Origin: Pyrocephalus nanus
Lineage: Eukaryota > Chordata > Aves > Passeriformes > Tyrannidae
NCBI GenBank assembly: GCA_038380795.1
Contig: CM076261.1
Span: 11,724,556 to 11,788,555 of the forward strand
Direction: 5' to 3'
Length of the DNA stretch: 64,000 nucleotides
Under the pieces are notes generated by a model that ran no database searches, was not told where the DNA came from, and was given only the letters and a program-made list of their open reading frames with translations. The number at the start of each line of letters is the position of its first letter. Positions within the stretch are counted from its first letter, which is position 1. The position numbers and the translations under genes are program-made. Shown here in pieces: positions 23,495 to 36,980 of this stretch.

Positions 23495-26400
23495 ATCAAC
23501 CCCAAAACCCCCCACCTTAAGTCTATACACACAGAAAAATATTGAATATGTTGGAAAACCTCCCAGAGGTGTTTATGTATACATACAAATATACATAAAG
23601 ACCTTTGGTGTGCAGACAAAAAACACTCCACTTTGGGGATGAAGATGGCGTGGATGAGAAATCACAATCATTTTACTCAATTGTAATGCTTCCGTTTCAC
23701 GGCGAAAATTTGTTTCTATCTTATTGAGAAGACTTCAGAATAAACTACTTTCCAAGTCATTTCATGCAAATTATTGTACGTTAGAAAGCGAGACTAAATT
23801 CAAGCACATATATTTACATATTTGTCTTAATGACAACAGAGGAAGTTTCAGGTATTCTGTAACTGCTGAGTAGTTTAAATGCGAATATTTTAATAAGTCT
23901 GATGCACTTTTTTTTTTAATCTTTCCTTCTTTTACTGTTTTTAAGCAAAGACTGTAAAAGCATAAAGAAAAAATCAGTAACACTTAATAACATCGAATTC
24001 TTTGACAATACAGTTTCCCTCTGTTCATTTTCCACTAAGATTTTTTCAGACTCAGCTTCACACATCTTTCTGTAGAAATTAAATTCCTTGTATGTACTAA
24101 CTTATACTTCTGAGGCTTTATATCTACTTCTCCCTGATGCACTTATAGAACAGGACAAGAATTTCCACAGCTAGAACCATGTCTTCTTCTCCAGCCTGCA
24201 GTGATATTTTCAATACTGTGTTGTGATTGGTGAGATAACATTTAACATTTTTGTTGTTCAGGTTTTTTCCTCAGGCAAGCAGTAATCCCTGCTTGTTACC
24301 CTCAGGTTATATATTTAACTTAAAATGAAAAAGGATTATTATACTCTTTTTGCCCCTGGAGTTTTCCAGCAGGATAAAATGTTAGCTCCTGGCTTCCGTG
24401 TTAATTCACAAACATTGAATCTCATGAGCTTTCATCAGAAATTACTCTTTTCTTTTCTAAAAATTATTTTCATTTTGCTCTAATTAATAATTATCGTAAT
24501 TTCCAGTACTTTTCAAAATATAAAGGAAAATATGATTGTTGTGATTTTGGGGGGAAGAAAACCAAATTATTACTTTAATGTTGATATATATTATTTTCAT
24601 GACTACATCTCGAGTAAATAACTCATTGAGACATCCTTGATGCTTCAGGCACTGCTCAGCAATAGCCAAAATACTGTTGTGCTGTCATCACCCTCCTAGA
24701 CCTAAATGCAAAGCACAGCAATGTATGGGCATCTCTAGGGAAAGTAATGTCCATCCCAGACAGTCTCAGTGCAGTGATCCTGGTTCTCAGTGTCTGGGAT
24801 ATGAGAAATAAGTTGTATGGGAAGACACAATATGTTGAGGGTTTTTTAACACAATGCAACTAGGTTATCTGGGTAACACAACTGCTGAATTGATTAATAG
24901 AACTTTATCTGATAGACTCCCTAAATTGCATGTTGTAGTTGTTCCATTTCAGCTTTGAACGTGTGAACTCACAGATTTGTAAACCAAAAAGGTTGATAAT
25001 CTGCTAAATATAATATATTCTCCATGCCTACAGGCTTCTTTGACTCTTTTTCATTTCAAGTATTCTTATTTTTTTTCCTTTTCCTTTTGTTCCAGACTTG
25101 ATTTCTTATAAACAATCTCTACATGAATTCTTCACTGACTTATTTCTCCCTTTACATAATAGTTTCTTAGATGACTGAAAAAAACTATCATTAAATCTCC
25201 TCAGCCATATTTTGATTATTACATTATTTGGCTGCCTGCTTTCGTAGCTGTAAACAATCACAGTGTCTCAAACGTTAATTACAACTATTTGCTTATTCAC
25301 TGCAAGCAAAACTTGTTTGCTATGCATCTCCAATTTTACTTTTGGAGAAATCTATGGGAACTCATTTTTTTATATTTGTGGTTTCAAGATATACCTTAAA
25401 TGATCATCAAGATTACATTCTTGAAATATGATTATCTGCTACAACACATTCTGTATATTTATGATATGAATGAAAAATTAAATAAACACAATTATGACTT
25501 ATAAGAAAAAACTATCCTTAAGATATGGCCCTAAATTTTCAACATGTAAGACTTGCCTCCTTCCACATAGCTTTTTCCACACCTAGTGAACTCTTCCAGA
25601 AGTGATTCATTCTTGCCCTTCTCAGTTATTGTAGTGCATTTTAGCTTCTCTCATGTTACTACCTTTCTATTCACCAGACGTTAATCTAAACATTCACTAC
25701 AGAAAAGATCAAATGAAACTCCTCTCCATGAAAGTTATGCCACATTACCTGTCATGTATATATATGGTGGTGTTTATACTACAGACTCTATATATGCTAA
25801 CTAATAATTCTTTGTGTAGGAAAGATGATATATTGGTGTTTTAGTCATGTAATGTGGTCGTTGTTAGTAAATGGGTTCACCTCCATTTAGTTTACAATTC
25901 TTGTCCACTTTGAGGAAGGAGAAGCAAGCTGAAAACTCTGAGTACAGTAGCTATGCTTCTTCTAAATTTCTGCTCTGAATAGGCTCTTACATACCTTTGT
26001 TGATGTATCTTTTCTGTATTATAGCTATCTGCTGCCTGCAAAATTATTAACTCTAAGAGCCAAAGGATTTTTTTTTTTTTCCAATGGGAACTAGGATTAG
26101 GACAGAATTTTTCTAGTTGCCAGAATATGTAATCCTCCTATGGGTAGATTTTCCAATATCTAATAGTGTGCTAACATGTAAATGATAATAGCTTCAAGAA
26201 ATGAGCTCAGTTTACGTATTGGGCCATTCTCTTTGACAGTCCTTTCAAGGAATAAATAACATCTCAGACCTTTTAGCCCTTGCCAAGTTTGGATAAAATT
26301 GCAAAATAAATTTAAATATTATAAACAGATTAGTCCAGAATAATCACAGGTCTCTTCTTTCCCAAGGAAGTCAGGTAAATTATTGCCATTTTTCACAGAC

Positions 26401-29069
26401 TGTGAATCCAAATGTGTGTTATGTCTTACACTTCTTAACCATAATGAAAATGTATCTCAATCCATGTAAGGGAGCACTGTGCATGTTGCATCTCTCTGGG
26501 AGACTAATTACAAGGTCACACTGATAAAGTTCAGATAAAAACACTGGTAAAGCAAACAAACTCAAACCAAAAGGAAGTTACTGCCATGATAACTTTGGTT
26601 CCGCTATATAAAGAATATCAGGAAGGTGACTTCCAAGTGTTTCTAAACTTAGAAAACTGCTATACTGCCTAATCTGAGAAAATCTAGTTATTTAAGGGAT
26701 AATTAATTCATTAGTTTGCTTGCTTTGCTCTTTGTTAAGAAAAACAGATGAGCGGAATTGAACATGGTCCAAATTGCTCTTAGCTTTTTGTTGTTGTTGT
26801 TATTTTTTTAAAAGTATATTAATAAAATAAACCTTCACATTTAATTTGAATTAAAAATTATACTCAACTCAATTCGTCATGTCTAAGATGGAGTTCATCA
26901 AGGAAAATAATCTGAAAGACAATTCAAATTTGAATTATTTGATTAGAGCTATTAATTTGATTTATTTTAATCCAATAAATTATTCTGATTTTGGATGAGC
27001 ATAATAGTTGATTCTGCCTCGGTGACATCATTCAACATTAGTCTGAGTGAGTAACGGGTCACTTTCTCAGCTGCACCTGCTAAAAGACAATTGATTATTA
27101 AAATCTGAGTTAGTAAGAGCACTGGGCAAATTCATTCATCGTCAGTAAATCCAGTGATGCTGATGAAGCTCTATGAGGGAAAAATTCTGCCTTGAGAATA
27201 TGTCTAGTCTGAGCAATGAGGTATGCTTTCGGTTTATTATAAGTATTGTACTCCTAGAACTTGCCCTAGAACTGATAAATTAGGTATATATTCAAGACTG
27301 GTGAGTGATGGAAAACATTTTTCCGAATAAAAATACTCTAACTTACCATAGCACCGACAAATGAAATATACTCTCAAGACCTGATTTGTCCCTAACATGA
27401 CCTCACTGACTCCAGTGTGATAAATAGATATTACAAGAACTTGATACACCCTAATTATTTGTGTACACTTTTGATAGAGATTATTTAATCTGAGTTTATA
27501 GTAAATTTTGTGTGAGGAATTAAATTAATACTTAAAATAAGTCTTTATTTTCTCATATTCTTTATCCTTAACCTGATTCTCAGGCATCTATGTGAATTCT
27601 TTGTTAGCACTCAAAAATTTTTTAGTTGAAAAAACTGGTGGAAACCCTGTATAACTCAGCAGACTTCAAACTTATTTTGCTGGTCTGTGTACACTTTTCC
27701 TGTTTATGTTATTTTAACAAATCTTTTGGCATTTTTAGTCTTTCTTTGCCAAGCCCTCTGTGTTTGTTTCAATTAAACAGGTACTCTCTTAAAAAAAAAA
27801 GGAATAACCAACCAATTATAGTTTATACTCAGAGATAATGAAATCAGATCTTCTCATTTTCGCATGATCACATGTGTTCTCAGAGGAAGGGATTTACATG
27901 TCTAAAATAAAATTCATATGCTGGATGTTGAATGTTTCCTGGTCAAGATAATTAAATGCTGCCTTTCTCCCTCTGCACTTGTTTTCAGCCAGTAATACTT
28001 TAAAAATGCCATGGGGACCTTCTTTCTCCTGCCGCATTGAATCATTGAACCTTCTTTCACATTACATACCTCTGGGTTTCAAGAAACTAATCTGAGTCTA
28101 AGAAATCTTGTGGAATTGACTTCCCCTTAACTCAAAACACGCTGTACTGCTGCTGACAGCTTGAGTATCAAGTGCTCTGATCTCCAGGTATTGAAGCCTT
28201 TTTTACCTCTGGAAAAATATATCAAAGAAGGCAACCTTAGGGTGATTGTTTCTCAGGTAGCTTGCTCATCACCATGGTTTAGAAGAGATTTTCTGTGTTG
28301 AAGCATTCATGTCCTCTTTCTATGTGCTAGATGAGGTGCTGAAATGCACTGCTCGCCAGATTTGTGTATTCCTATCTGTTGAATGAAAGCAGATTGAAGC
28401 ACATTTGATGTCCTCAAAGCACACTCTTCAAAACAGCTCTGAAAATTGATAGACTTCCTTGATTTTCAGATGTAAGGCTCTCTGTTAGGAAATTCAATCT
28501 CAGCAGAATAGCTTTTGGCTTAAGCAAAACATGAGACCATTTTGAACATCAAGAATCAGAACAAGGTCAGTACCACTGTCCCTCATTAAGTGTTGTCTTC
28601 CATAATAGAAGCTTTTCTTAATACTAGAGATTCAAGAGTAGTAAAAAAAAAAAAAAAAAACAGAAGTAAAAAAGTTCTAACATATTTTTTGAATATTATA
28701 CCTTTTCACCAAATGTCTGTGTTATATTCTTTACTTAGTGAGCTGTGAATTTGTAAATGATTGACACTGTGTTGTTCTAAATATAACTGTAGAACCTCAC
28801 ACCTAGCATGACATTTAGCAGTGTAATTTCACCTGCATTTTATTTTTATGTGAAAAAAGAGTTTTTAATGTTAAAATAGGCATCAGTTTTACAAGGGGAA
28901 GTTGATTTTTTTCAGTATAAGTCATTTGATAAGGTTGCACTGTGCCTAGTGCTAATCCCTGGAAAATACCTGTAATAATTATATTAAAATGACAGTTCTC
29001 TTTGTAATTTCTTATATTTGAGTATAACATTAAAATGATTCAATCTTTTAACAAGACATTTGTTGTTTT
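20999..29069. other. Long AT-rich non-coding stretch
   Basis: About 8 kb contains no recognisable gene or transposon. It includes an A20 run (23468-23487), an A18 run (28643-28660) and a 16-bp perfect palindrome (26921-26936). Open frames do not exceed 89 aa and look random. The segment 26700-27180 looks different from the rest and is treated as a candidate regulatory element. Confidence 0.5.
26921..26936. repeat. Perfect 16-bp palindrome
   Basis: AATTCAAATTTGAATT equals its own reverse complement. It lies within a stretch rich in homeodomain-type TAAT/ATTA words. Confidence 0.7.
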
Positions 29070-29317
29070 TTAAATGTATTCTGTGACAACAACAGGTTAA
29101 CAAAGGCATACAGAACCTTCAGTAAACTCCATTAAAGAGTTTGGTGAAATAAACAAATAAAGAAAAGTACAAAGATCAGTGTTTACAGAGCCATTGCTAT
29201 GTCTATGCTTTTATATGGGTCCGAATCCTGGGTCATTTACCGCCACCACTTGCATCTCTTAGAACGCTACCATCAGCGCTGCCTCCATACAATCCTAAAC
29301 ATCCACTGGATGACTGT

Positions 29318-29782
29318 GTGACCAACACGTCTGTCCTTGAACAGGCAACAGTCACGAGCATTGAGGCCATGTTGCTGAGAACACAGCTGCGCTGGGCAGG
29401 GCACGTCTCCAGGATGCAGGACCACCGCCTCCCTAAGATCGTGCTCTATAGGGAACTTGCCACTGGCTGCCGCAAGAGAGGAGCCCCGAAGAGGAGATAC
29501 AAGGACTGCCTGAAACAATCCCTCAGCCTTGGCCATATTGATCACCACCATTGGTCTACCCTGGCCTCTAATTGGGAGACCTGGAGACACACCATCTCTA
29601 ACGCTGCTGCTGCTTTTGAGAACACACGCAGGATCACCCTCAAGGAGAAAAGACAATGCAGAAAGAATCACGCCTTGTCGATTTCACCTGGGGAGTCTTT
29701 CTGTTGTGCCTTCTGCAACCGGACTTCTCTCTCTCTCACTGGCCTTTTTAGCCATCAGCGCGCTTGTAGCAAGCGTGGGTAG
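29318..29782 (+). pseudogene. Open C-terminal fragment of the RTE protein, with C2HC finger
   Basis: This is the uninterrupted 154-codon stretch of the RTE ORF. It begins at a GTG codon only because a frameshift lies just upstream, so the start is not biological. It carries the conserved RWAGHVSRM box (residues 25-33), a basic region with RGAPKRRYKD (54-63), and at the very end Cys130, Cys133, His146 and Cys150 spaced CX2CX12HX3C, a zinc-finger-like C2HC motif. It has no active site of its own. Expression as a protein is unlikely. Confidence 0.8.
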
Positions 29783-29817
29783 AGCCCTTCTCAAATCTAT
29801 GTTCGCGAAGCCTAGCC

Positions 29818-29832
29818 ATGATGATGATGATG
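29818..29832 (+). repeat. (ATG)5 tail of the RTE element
   Basis: Five ATG units stand 35 bp after the ORF stop. Simple trinucleotide tails close RTE-clade elements in place of poly(A). Confidence 0.8.
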
Positions 29833-32800
29833 TAACAAAACAATTTTTAATTAAAAATAAAAATTTCCTTTTTTTTTTTTAATTTGTTAACTGAAAATTC
29901 GTACATCCGTGATGAAAGTTTCCTTTGTCATAAAATACAATTATACTAATACTCTTTACTTTCTGCAACATATGAAGACCATCCAAGTTTAAATCCAAAA
30001 TATACATACCTGTGAGAACATGATTATGGAATTTCAAAACCTCTAATCAAAACTTTTTTGTTATTTGCTTCAATGAAAGATTTATTGTGTAAATGCTTTT
30101 AATTTTATTTTTAAATTTAAAGTTACTCTTTAATTTTCTCTTTTCTTTATTCCCTAGGATGCATTCCTCTTTTCTTATTTAATTCTTCCCTTTCTTAATT
30201 TGAATTTTCTCATTCCATAGTTTTTTTGCTTACTTGTTTAGTGTTTTGGTTTTCTTCTTTTTAACTATTTTACTTATAGTTTCTTTGTTTTGTTATTAAT
30301 TTTTTATCATTCTTCTTTTTATCATCCTCTATCAAGTCAACTAACCTATTTTCATTTTTAAAAAGTACATTGGAGAAAAAAAAACTACATCATATCCCTT
30401 GAGTGCCATTGGAGATTATTTTTAGGTATATATAGTATGTATATCCATTGTTTTACTTTTATTCTTTTAAGAAAAGATTCTGCCAAGAATAAGGTGAAGC
30501 TGTTGTCAGCAGCTACAATGAAGTTAGTGCATTTTTGGAAGGAATATTTTTTTTGTCCTTATATTATTCATTTTATTTAACATTCATTATGACTGTTTAT
30601 TTTTCCATCTGAAATTAAAGAGAATGTAATTTAGGTCCAATCATACTAATATGGTCAAATCTCATTCTATAAGAAAACTCAGATTTTTCCTACTCATTAG
30701 CTACGTTCTTATAGATTGTGCAATTGGAACATGGATTTATCTTAAAAATCTTTCTTTTTAGAAAGTCAAATTTATTTATTTATTTTAGTATTTTTGTTCA
30801 TAATTGTTAAAAAGGTCAACCCATGAACAAAGTTTTTTCTCACTAGGATTTAGAAGTCTGCTTTGCAGAAGCCTGTCAAGCTGGCCTACTAATAATTTTT
30901 AATAATGAAGCAGGAATGTTCTTTTTTTTTTCTTTATATTGAAATAAGATGATAATTAGCTTTTACTGCTCAACAGTGCAACACTGGTAGGATAAGTCAA
31001 GTTTCACACCACAATTACAAAGCCGAAGACCAAAATATCATATGGGCAGAACAATATTCTAGAAAATAAGACATTACATTAATGTGTAGGTGGGAATCAA
31101 CTCTGAGTGGGAACATAGCTTATTCTGTGGATAAGAAGATGAAAAGCCATCACATACACATAAAGAATGAAAAACACCATAACATAGAAAGCTCAGAGAA
31201 CACTTGTAATGATGTTTGAAGTGTCTAAAATCAGAGTTTAATGAAGAGAAAAAATTTAACCTCTTTTTAAATTAAACATTCACATTTCAGTTTTTGTCTG
31301 TGACCTTTTAGAGTTAGCTTTTTCATTAGTATTTTGAATATTGTGTAATAAAAGACTGTAAAAACTGTTACTTATGTTTGAAATCTCTGTATGGTTCCTT
31401 GTCAACTATAATGTAAAAGCTATTTTCCACAAAAAAATATCAATAATTAAAATGACATTAATAGTCTAAAGTAACAAGAATCAATTTGTTGTTGCAGTTA
31501 TATTTAACTTTTTATGTCCCTTTATAGTCAGGAACTAATGCATATTTTGCCCAATTATCAGATTATTGCTACTATGACATAATTTTTTAACCCTGCTTTT
31601 AAATTCTTTATTGATTTTTTTGGACAAGTCTCTCACATATTTAGAATTATTCTCCGCAAATTTGCTATATTTGCTTTCATTAGACTTTCTGAAACACATG
31701 GAATAAATGTGTCACATAAATCTAACTAATTTTTAATAGCTTTTACAAACAGATATGAAAAATACAAGATTATTTTTTTAATCTGTATAGCTTCTGAATC
31801 ATTGTTGCCATGTTTTTTAAATCCAAATTTGCATTTTTGAGTTTATGTTGCATAACTTTCCTAAGACATTTTAATTAATTTTATTTAACACACTGGTTCA
31901 GACAGAGATAGATTTGTTCTAAATTAACATTCTCTAATGTGAGCGATAGACATGTCAGTTTTAATAGTTTTAGAAATATTTCGGCAAGATGAACTATATG
32001 TCATGCCTGATATGGAATATTCATCATTAAATGCCTCCTTGTCATCCATATTGATGCTTTCACTATCAGTCTTTTCTGAAATCTCAAGCTAGGTAATGTG
32101 ACAGGGTCTCATGTTAAGAAGAAGTGCATTTTACAAACGATGTGGCAAGGACAGGTTAAGGCATAATAGGGTTCAAATCATTGATTTTATCTCAGCATGC
32201 TCTACAACTTTACTCGTAACAGGCAACCTCTGGCTTCTGCTCTTTTGATAGGTGTTTGATATTCCTAAACCAGAGTGAGGTTAATGTGAAGGTTGACTCT
32301 ACTGACTTCTCAGCTGAGCTATTCTATCAATTAACAGGGTGATCCATCACATATGCATTATCACTCAGAGGTGTACAATGTGTCCTACTTTAAAGAGCAC
32401 ATCAATTTTTGAGTCATGAAAAAATGTCCGATGCCACTAATCACAGGCAGGAAAGAAGTACTAAAACTGACTTATCCCCATTTGTGATAGTGATGGATGT
32501 CCTTTGAAAACAAACAGATAACCACCATGGCAGAAGCCTTCTCAGTTCCTCAATTGCTTGAAGGGTTTTTCTGTTGCTCACTGAAAGGCTGGTTTTTCAC
32601 TCTCTGTATCCAATGGTATGGCCAAAACATACCCAGAACTTTTAAGCCCTATGTTAAATGTCCAGCTGCCTACTCAGCAGGAATTCTGTCAGTGCTGTCT
32701 TTATTAATGGCTTCAAGAACTGTGTGAAGATAAATGCAGAGCAAGGGCATGACCTAGCTTTTTTCAAGCTGTGCTGTCACACTTTTTATGTATGTCATTG

Positions 32801-33080
32801 TCAAATGGGAGAAAAATCTTTCCAGCTCTCCAAAAAGTACAGCAGACAACATTGGTAGTTTCTCTAAACTCTCTTTCTGTATTCCATCAAGCTATTCTAC
32901 CAGTGTGTGCCACTAAAATGTCATACTTTATTCTGGGGTTCAACCATCAATACTGATAAACATAGATTGCATTTTCTAGAGTCTAAATCTGCCTGTGTTA
33001 GGAGTCGCATTATGAGATGATGAGCAGTTATCAGGTGAATAATACAAACATGAAGTGCTACTTTATAGACATATCCCTTT
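29833..33080. other. AT-rich non-coding DNA
   Basis: I recognised no gene or repeat family. 29860-30360 is very T-rich. 32480-32960 has three overlapping 61-76-aa frames without any motif. Confidence 0.5.
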
Positions 33081-33539
33081 ATTCAGGGTCTCTCTTACCT
33101 ATGAAAGATGTTGTGTCTCACAACATCCTCATAGGCAAACTAAAGAAGTGTGGATTGGATGAGGGAACAGTGAGGTGGATTGAGAACTGGCTGAATAGCA
33201 GATCTCAGAGGACTGTAATGAGTGGAACATGGTCAGTTGGAGGCCTGTCATTTGTGATGTTCCCCAAGGTTCAGTACTGGGCCCGGTATTGTTTAACTTA
33301 TGCATCAGTGACTTGGATGAAGGGGCAGATGCCTCCTCAGCAAGTTTGCTGATGACACAAAGCTGGAAGAAGTGGCTAATACCCTAAAATCCCTTTCAGC
33401 CCTTCAGAAGGACCTCAACAGGTTGGAGAGATAGTCAGGGAAGAAACATCTGAAGTTCAACAGAGGCAAATGAAAGGTCCTGCACATGGGGAAGAATAAT
33501 CCTATGCACCAGTACAAACTGGGGGCTGACCTGCTGGAA
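33081..33539 (+). mobile_element. CR1 LINE fragment: reverse transcriptase core
   Basis: This is the middle of the CR1 ORF2, cut at both ends. It reads DVVSHNILIGKLKKCGLDEG, then [20 protein letters not shown]. After a frameshift come [18 protein letters not shown] and DLDEGAD, and in another frame FADDTKL (33345-33365), the catalytic box with both aspartates intact. It continues to about the LLE box (GGGGCTGACCTGCTGGA). Frameshifts make it inactive. The 111-aa open frame starting at 33017 includes the first part of this sequence with an unrelated N-terminus. Confidence 0.92.
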
Positions 33540-36502
33540 CCAATAAAATTAATCTTTCTTTAGACACAAAACAAGATCCTGGCAAATGTCACAAACTCAA
33601 TTAATTTTCCAAATTCAATTTCAATATAATTCAATGTGATTGCTGGAAAAACTGTTTTATCATGCACATGTTCTGTGTTCTGTTGACTCTGGTGTCAGAT
33701 TTGTTGTCTTCTTTCACTGAAGTGGAAATCAGATTTTTACACTGAGAAATCCAGAATAAAGTGTCTGTGAACGTGGCAAGCAGGCAGTTTCACAGAGGAT
33801 TCCAATTCATAAACTTTTCCTATTTCACCCTTACTCCCACAGAACCCCTTTTGTTTGTTTGTTTTTCTATTGAGATGCTGACAAAAGAATAAGATTTGAT
33901 GAAAAAAAACCACCCAAAAAATAAAAAACCGCACAAATCTGAAACTGCCATACTCTTTTGCTAACAAATTTGAGAGCAATAGTTCTAAGAAAGGACTGCA
34001 ACATCTCAGTTGATATGAGAACAATATTTAAAGACATATAAATACCAAATGATGGTAATCCTTCAGTCAAAAATAATTTCAAGATAATTGCAGGACAAGC
34101 AAAAGTAACAAGCAAAAGAGGTTTGAACACTAACCAGTCAAAAAGTAGTGGAACATATTTAAGGAGGCACTGATAATAATAACACAAATGTGCATCAAAT
34201 AAACCATAAAATCTATAACAATTTTGGATGAAGTAAATTGAGCAAATATCACCGACTTCTGCCACACATGCTTTATTAAAATGGATCAATGGGCTGGTCA
34301 GTGAGGGTTCTCTAGAACAGTCAGAAAAATTATTTGGTCCAATATTTTGTCCATAGATATATTCTCAAAAGCAAAGAGGAGTTTCTATCACTTATAATTA
34401 AGATTTCTTTCTAAAGGAATAATCAAGCACTCCAACAAGGTAAAGATACTTGAGATTTAATTATGATAAATAATCTTTCCTACTTGTATTACTTTAGTCA
34501 GTACACAAATAAAGAAGGAAAACCTATTAAAGTTTCAAATTAATTACAGAGTAGAAAAACTGGCAGCAAAAAAAAAAAAAGTATGCTTTTTATTCAAACC
34601 ATGAAAATAGTTGAAATGTATCTAGGGAAAATAATAATCACCATGCAAAAAACTCCACATGAATAGTGTATACACAATCAATAGTCAAAATGTCTTTACC
34701 TAGAAATGCAAATGCAAGGCTATTATAAAGAAAGAATGTTTGAAAACTTTTAATTAGAAGATATTTTAAAAATATTCTGAGAATCATCATTGGGAAGAAA
34801 GAGATAAATTTCAAATACATATGATGTATAATCAGATATTAACTTATTTTTGTGGAAAATCATATAGTTATGAAATTTAGAAAAAAATAGGAAAAAAGCT
34901 CTTTATACTTACACAGGAGAAACTTGGAGTTTGGTGAGGACTGTGGATAATTTCTCCATGACTGCTCATAACGATATTTTTTTCCCATGATTCAATGAAA
35001 CTTATCAGCCAAGATCAACTGTGGACATAAGCAAGATCAGTAAGTACCCATATCAATGGGCTGCCAAGGGTAACAAAATATTTAAGACAGTATCCAGTTT
35101 GCTCCAGAGCACTGGAATGTTAATTTTTTTCCTGAAAGAGGTCCTGAGGAAAAGGTTAGAGACTGTGAAAAATGGCCACTGCTATTACAGGAGATCTCAG
35201 TTTTTGCAACAGCTTCAGTAGGAGTAACGAACCTAACACTTCCCCTTTTCTTGGCTTCATATATCTAATGTACATTTTACACCCTAATGTGAATGCAGAG
35301 GGTCTGGGAATAAATACATCTTGAAAAATGTTCCTTCATTTTGTCTGGACTTCACCTAAAGGTACGAGATCATTGGCATTCAAGAAACCTGCTTTTGTTC
35401 ACATTGATGTAAAAAAGGGCATTTAGGTAAACTTGAAATTCTCACATTAAGATCGCTGCTTTCACCTTGTGGCACTCAAAGAGAGCTGGAAAATACCAGG
35501 CATTTATAAGGCACTAACATGCATAATAATGAAAGTAAGACCAATTTAATGTCTTACTTGATTGATCTCCTTGAGCTGCCATTCCCTGTGGTAAATACTT
35601 CTCTTTATAATGTTTTCATATTTCTCCAACATTGTTCCCAATTAAATTAATTAGGACGGTGATTTCAATTTTCTATCCTATTGGTAAGATGCTGTTAGAT
35701 TTCAGTGGGTGTTTTTTTAAGTGAACTCAGGGTTCTGCAAGACGACACCTTTGATTACCGGAAGTTTATGCCAACGTATCTTTTCATTTTTAGTAGTACT
35801 TCTTAAATCAGAAAGATTTAAATGAAGGATTTTTGTGAAGACAATGAGCATTATAATTATTAAAAGACATCAAAGAAATGTCAAAATATAGCTGCTGGTG
35901 AGTTTCAATGAAACTAGTTCCTGAATCAAGGGGAATATTGCTATTGATATGACTCATTATTAAATCAAATCTTATAGGTAATTAATTTATGGGGGTTTGG
36001 TAGCATAAATCTCCAAAAACATATTCTGACTGCTAGAAGTGAACAAGTACCTTTTGACAGTTGCTGAAAAGTCTTCCAAATTTTGCCAGAATAAAAGACT
36101 GGAAATTCAAAAAGCAGTCTAGCCTCATCTATTTTTTCAAAGACTGTAAGGTAGTTTAACAATTAGTGACTTTTGATGCAAAGAAATAATTATTTTCTGT
36201 TACAGTACTTGATTCCAGAGCATTGAGTCATTACAGAATTTGATATCTGCAAGTCTGAGTGCCCAAGAACATAAATGATACTTATGCAAATTGAGCCATG
36301 ATCTATCTTCACAATTGCACTCTTGTTTTGACAATTACAAAAGGTTGTTTAAACATGAAATATTTTATTTCTAGAAACACCTATTACTACAACTCATAAT
36401 TGCTCTCTTGAAGGTGTGATTCACAGGTTTGTTACCAAGATAATAACCAAGTTATTCTAGAATCCCAGGACTAATCACATAGTATTAATTAAGATGGTTA
36501 AA
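33540..36502. other. AT-rich non-coding DNA
   Basis: Nothing identifiable was seen. The 140-aa minus-strand open frame at 33867-34289 is the second-longest open frame in the window. It is rich in Phe, Leu, Tyr and Cys in the way AT-rich DNA produces by chance, and it has no recognisable family. Confidence 0.5.
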
Positions 36503-36980
36503 TGTTGGATCCCAAAATATGATATCTGCAGAGAGGAATTTAAGAGGACTTTGCAGAAAGCCATGGGTTGCAAGAGTTGGGGAACAAAATCTTAGTTTAA
36601 AAAACAAACAAGATATCATCAGTGTTGATTGCCCTGTCCAAGCCCTGAGAATTCACACCTTGATTTCATCAAACCTATGTAGAAGATCTGTTGTACCTTA
36701 TCCCTCTCTTTGTGTTCCCTGAATCCTTGTATCATGTAAAACCGAATACCTGTTCCCACTTGAAACCCTCTGTTAGTAATAAATTGTAATAGTTACAACC
36801 CCCTGTTGAATATGTAGACCCTAAGTCCTTTAAATATGCACTTGTAAGTCCAGGAAAGGATTCCAGTTTCTTGCCTCTGCTGGGATCTCTTAGTTTTTGA
36901 CTCGCTACAGTTAGATTATTGTTTTATTCTTAGGGGTGGAAATAAATCTAATCTTCCCTAATAAGAAATAGATAAAAGCA
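36503..36980 (+). mobile_element. Possible solo LTR, unassigned family
   Basis: A 480-bp block opens with TGTTGGATCC and closes with AAAAGCA. It contains a TTTAAATA TATA-like word (36829-36836) and AATAAA at 36941-36946, about 110 bp apart, similar to the spacing in the LTR at the window start. A second AATAAA lies at 36778. No target-site duplication was found and no family was recognised, so the limits are tentative. Confidence 0.35.

Larger units (their letters stand above)
29070..29832 (+). mobile_element. RTE-type non-LTR retrotransposon, 3' end of the ORF plus tail
   Basis: The translation gives the C-terminal part of an RTE-like reverse transcriptase protein. It begins NRLTKAYRTFSKLH (from about 29091), then TKISVYRAI and LLYGSESW (about 29069-29235), RHHLHLLERYHQRC and ILNIHW. 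After a frameshift it continues as TSIEAMLLRTQLRWAGHVSR. Two in-frame stops (29133-29135, 29145-29147) and a one-base deletion near 29310 break the first part. From 29318 the frame is open for 154 codons to TAG at 29780-29782. A very short 3' UTR and (ATG)5 follow, as in RTE elements. The block is visibly GC-richer than its surroundings. The catalytic core and endonuclease are missing through 5' truncation. AviRTE is the likeliest relative; RTE-X or another RTE subfamily cannot be excluded. Confidence 0.85.

Noticed and set aside
33867..34289. 140-aa minus-strand open frame
   Set aside because: It has the Phe/Leu/Tyr/Cys bias of translated AT-rich DNA, no domain or plausible topology, and overlaps another random frame.
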